Below, piece by piece: positions 61,654-64,000 of a stretch of 64,000 nucleotides of DNA; positions within the stretch are counted from its first letter, which is position 1; the number at the start of each line of letters is the position of its first letter. The stretch comes from Nymphaea colorata (Eukaryota > Streptophyta > Magnoliopsida > Nymphaeales > Nymphaeaceae): contig NC_045149.1 in NCBI RefSeq assembly GCF_008831285.2, positions 6,970,417-7,034,416 on the forward strand, read 5' to 3'. The notes below the pieces were generated by a model. The model searched no databases and was not told where the DNA came from. It saw only the letters and a list, made by a program, of their open reading frames with translations. Made by a program: the position numbers and the translations under genes.

Positions 61654-62224
61654 GTCTGCACTAAACAACGGATCTAAACACTTAATCCGGATCAAAGATG
61701 AAATCCAAAAGCAAAACGAAATAGCGCAAAAGCAACAGCTTAAACAAAATGCGTCAAAGCAAAGTTCGAGACCTATTGTCTCAATTCCTAACCGGATCCT
61801 CCTCCTTCCCGCACTAGTCCGGGCATGGATTTGGACCCCATTCGCCTAGGCGTTGCCCTAAGCTGGCCCTAAGTGTCTAGGCTCGACCCGACCCCTAGGT
61901 GGACTCGATCTAGACCGGGTTATACCCCCGCCTTGGTATTCAAGTGTCGTGCCTGGGTCACCTCATTGTCCTTGAACATTACCTAGAGCTGTTGCAATTT
62001 CTCCCTCTCCTCCCTTTGTATCAACTCTAAGTTTGACATTAACCTCACAAGTGGTGATGTGGTCTTGGTCTGCGCCACCCACTCCTCCCTCTTGACCCAC
62101 ATTTGGGTCAACATGGTCTCGGTCGGCCTCAGTGCTCTGTAGGGCAGGCTGGTCCCGCCCACGGTGATTGCTTTCGGCCTCCTCTGCAGCCTCTCTCGGC
62201 ATTATTGAAGGTCTGACCGTATCA

Positions 62225-62229
62225 GTTCC
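62225..62229. repeat. Target-site duplication GTTCC (right)
   Basis: It directly follows the 5' LTR terminus GTATCA and matches the bases at 50240-50244. Confidence 0.9.
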
Positions 62230-63397
62230 CCTGTCTCACCCCTTTCCTTTGTTTGAAGGCTAACGGCAACTAAATTCTTGCCGGGCTGCACAGATTGAAG
62301 GCATCCACCCGTGACACAATGGCTCTGCTGCTTAATTGGCTTGCACTTTTGGGAGGTAGATGCAGAGTGTCCAGCTTGTTTGTATGAGGATAAATAATGG
62401 GAAAGCCGATGTTGCATCAACTTCTTTAGAGCCTCGATCCCGTATGAACAACACAAGTTTGAGGAAGAACACAAAAATTTTTATTTATATTTTACTATGG
62501 CACATATCGGCGTCCTATCCGTATGTTTTGGCAGGAATCAGGACTTAAAGTTCCAATTTTAATAGGACATTTTTCAGCCACCTGGCGTGCCGCCACCCCC
62601 TCCCCTTTTGGAAATATCATGGTTCAAAAGTCATTTTTAGCAAATGCACCATACATGTTTACATTGGTTTAGATGAGTGGGGTTTGACCCATTGTCCAAA
62701 GAAGGCCTAAGCTTCAACCCAACCCCTCATTCCTCAAGGTATAGAGTCGGTCTCGGTTTCTTGAGATACTGATATGCTGTATTTCAACTTTCGTATCAGT
62801 AGTCCCTCGTTTGCAGCACAGAAAGTCGACCTTCAAGGATTTGAAATGGATACCAGTCGCATGGTTGCCCCTACCTGATCCCATTATGCAAACCCCTTTG
62901 ATATGTTTACATTGGTTGGGTAGCTGGAAATATTTGGCAGTTATGTAACGTTTTTAAACTTATGGCATATTAGTTGCTAACAATGTTGTTGGTATCGCCC
63001 GTATTCTCTGATATCCATCATCATTGGCTGCAAAATGGTAGAAAAATGTGCGAAAACGGCCCTTTTCGAAAATTAGCTTACATGGGGCCCTTATAAAAAA
63101 AAAAGGCTTGCATCAGCTCATCAGCCTTGTTTTAGCTGATATATTTATAAAATATATAATTTAATTTCGATTTTTTATGGTTGGTATGGCCTGATACAGG
63201 CCAATGCATATTGGTGATACGCATCCTTTTCGTGGATCCCATTATGGAACAAAATCTGATAATGATTCATAGAATGAGGGCATCAATGTATGCACATATA
63301 AGTGCATGCCAGGTCTCAGAATAAAAAATCAGATAGCAAAACATACAAAATGCAAAAAAAAAAGGAAAAAAGAAAAAGAAAAGAAAACAAACAAACA
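62230..63397. other. Intergenic sequence, no gene seen
   Basis: No supportable reading frame. Patches such as GGCTTGCATCAGCTCATCAGCC look repetitive but are not identified. Confidence 0.4.
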
Positions 63398-63435
63398 TAG
63401 AACATTCCTTAAGGGATAGAACATTCCTTAAGGGG
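63398..63435. repeat. 19-bp tandem repeat x2
   Basis: TAGAACATTCCTTAAGGG occurs twice with a 19-bp period. Confidence 0.9.
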
Positions 63436-63444
63436 CATAGCGCG

Positions 63445-63528
63445 TAGCTGGTTGAGTTAGGAATGAGTGAGGAAGCATGTCTCTTGTAGCTGGTTGAGTT
63501 AGGAATGAGTGAGGAAGCATGTCTCTTG
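63445..63528. repeat. 42-bp perfect tandem repeat x2
   Basis: 63445-63486 and 63487-63528 are identical, each beginning TAGCTGGTTGAGTTAGG and ending GCATGTCTCTTG. Confidence 0.95.
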
Positions 63529-63868
63529 TTTGATTCCTATAAGTATTACAACTCCATATCTTAACTATCAAAATATGAAGCACTGCTACCATTGATGCCA
63601 ACACAACCTAAAACCGTGGAAACGGGTAATTAAGAAAGGGAGAGATTTCTCACTCTCTTTTTTTTGGAGTGGGTCATAAGTCTCCCACTCATATGAAAAA
63701 AAAAACGTAGCACACATCCTTTCAAATGATATCTTATGTCGAATAGAAAAGGTTCGAAACTGAATGTGAATCAGCGAAGCGTGATGATATCAGCAGCGGT
63801 GGGTTTAGTATCTCATTGATGTTATGTTATTTTTTAGTGGAAAATATGGTTCCTTCGAATATTCAAGG

Positions 63869-63904
<36 letters not shown>

Positions 63905-64000
63905 GTCTTGTAATTAGATAACAAGGCACCATTTCTGAAGTGAGACTTGGTCACGCTGGTTTAACCTGCCATAGCCGTCATGTTTTCAATGCAAACTTGC
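63529..64000. other. Window end, no gene seen
   Basis: AT-rich sequence containing a (CT)n(AT)n compound microsatellite at 63869-63904. No coding region is recognised. Confidence 0.45.

Larger units (their letters stand above)
50245..62224 (-). mobile_element. Ty3/gypsy chromovirus-type LTR retrotransposon, probably Tekay/Del clade, defective
   Basis: An 11.98-kb element read on the minus strand: 5' LTR (58721-62224), primer-binding site, gag, protease, reverse transcriptase, RNase H, integrase, chromodomain, polypurine tract and 3' LTR (50245-53760). The 5-bp target duplication GTTCC is intact, so it is one complete insertion. The order RT-RNase H-integrase and the C-terminal chromodomain define a Ty3/gypsy chromovirus; the long LTRs suggest Tekay/Del, which is inference. 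In the first 235 aligned LTR bases I count about 11 mismatches, so the insertion is not very recent. Several stops and frameshifts break gag-pol, so the copy is not autonomous. Confidence 0.93.
58721..62224 (-). repeat. 5' LTR (3504 bp)
   Basis: On the minus strand it runs from TGATACGGTC to CCTACCA, so it has the standard TG...CA ends. It drives transcription towards lower coordinates. It is collinear with the 3' LTR, with scattered substitutions and small indels. Confidence 0.93.

Overview
This is nuclear DNA of a flowering plant. The evidence is a DYW-type PPR gene, a plant LEA_3 gene, a 13-exon NO VEIN orthologue with GT-AG introns of up to 3.6 kb, two cytosolic tRNA-Ser genes, several MITE families and one chromodomain Ty3/gypsy element. 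The sequence does not let me name the species. Non-coding DNA is mostly AT-rich and full of short transposon remains.

Layout: (1) 2-1633, + strand: the 3' part of a PLS-class PPR gene ending in a DYW deaminase-like domain; the start lies upstream of the window. (2) 1634-9400: intergenic, with a 128-bp tandem duplication, two identical tRNA-Ser(GCT) genes on the minus strand, an 0.8-kb terminal-inverted-repeat element, a PPR gene fragment, and a run of Tourist-like and fold-back MITEs. (3) About 9400-13400: a GC- and CpG-richer block holding a two-exon LEA_3 gene on the minus strand (12908 to 10464), whose 74-bp first exon lies behind a 2.1-kb intron. (4) 13400-23100: a repeat-dense, gene-poor stretch with MITEs, at least six copies of one short 'GGCGGAGCC' repeat, and a frameshifted PPR fragment. 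(5) 23180-48698, + strand: a NO VEIN (NOV) orthologue whose 13 exons I placed by hand. Every junction keeps frame, giving about 2793 residues with a GHKL/Hsp90-like ATPase fold in the middle and a DUF3883 (PD-(D/E)xK-like) domain at the C-terminus. (6) 50245-62224, minus strand: an 11.98-kb LTR retrotransposon with 3.5-kb LTRs, a GTTCC target-site duplication, an initiator-Met primer-binding site and a broken gag-pol with chromodomain. (7) 62230-64000: non-coding sequence with short tandem repeats.

The three host genes are unrelated and independently transcribed: a predicted organellar RNA editor, a stress/desiccation protein with a likely mitochondrial presequence, and a very large nuclear developmental protein. 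The most interesting items are the joint preservation of ATPase and nuclease-like motifs in NOV, a duplicated splice-acceptor/exon start inside NOV intron 3, a retrotransposon pol frame that continues through the polypurine tract into its own LTR, and a four-copy family of elements ending in CTATGTYAC.
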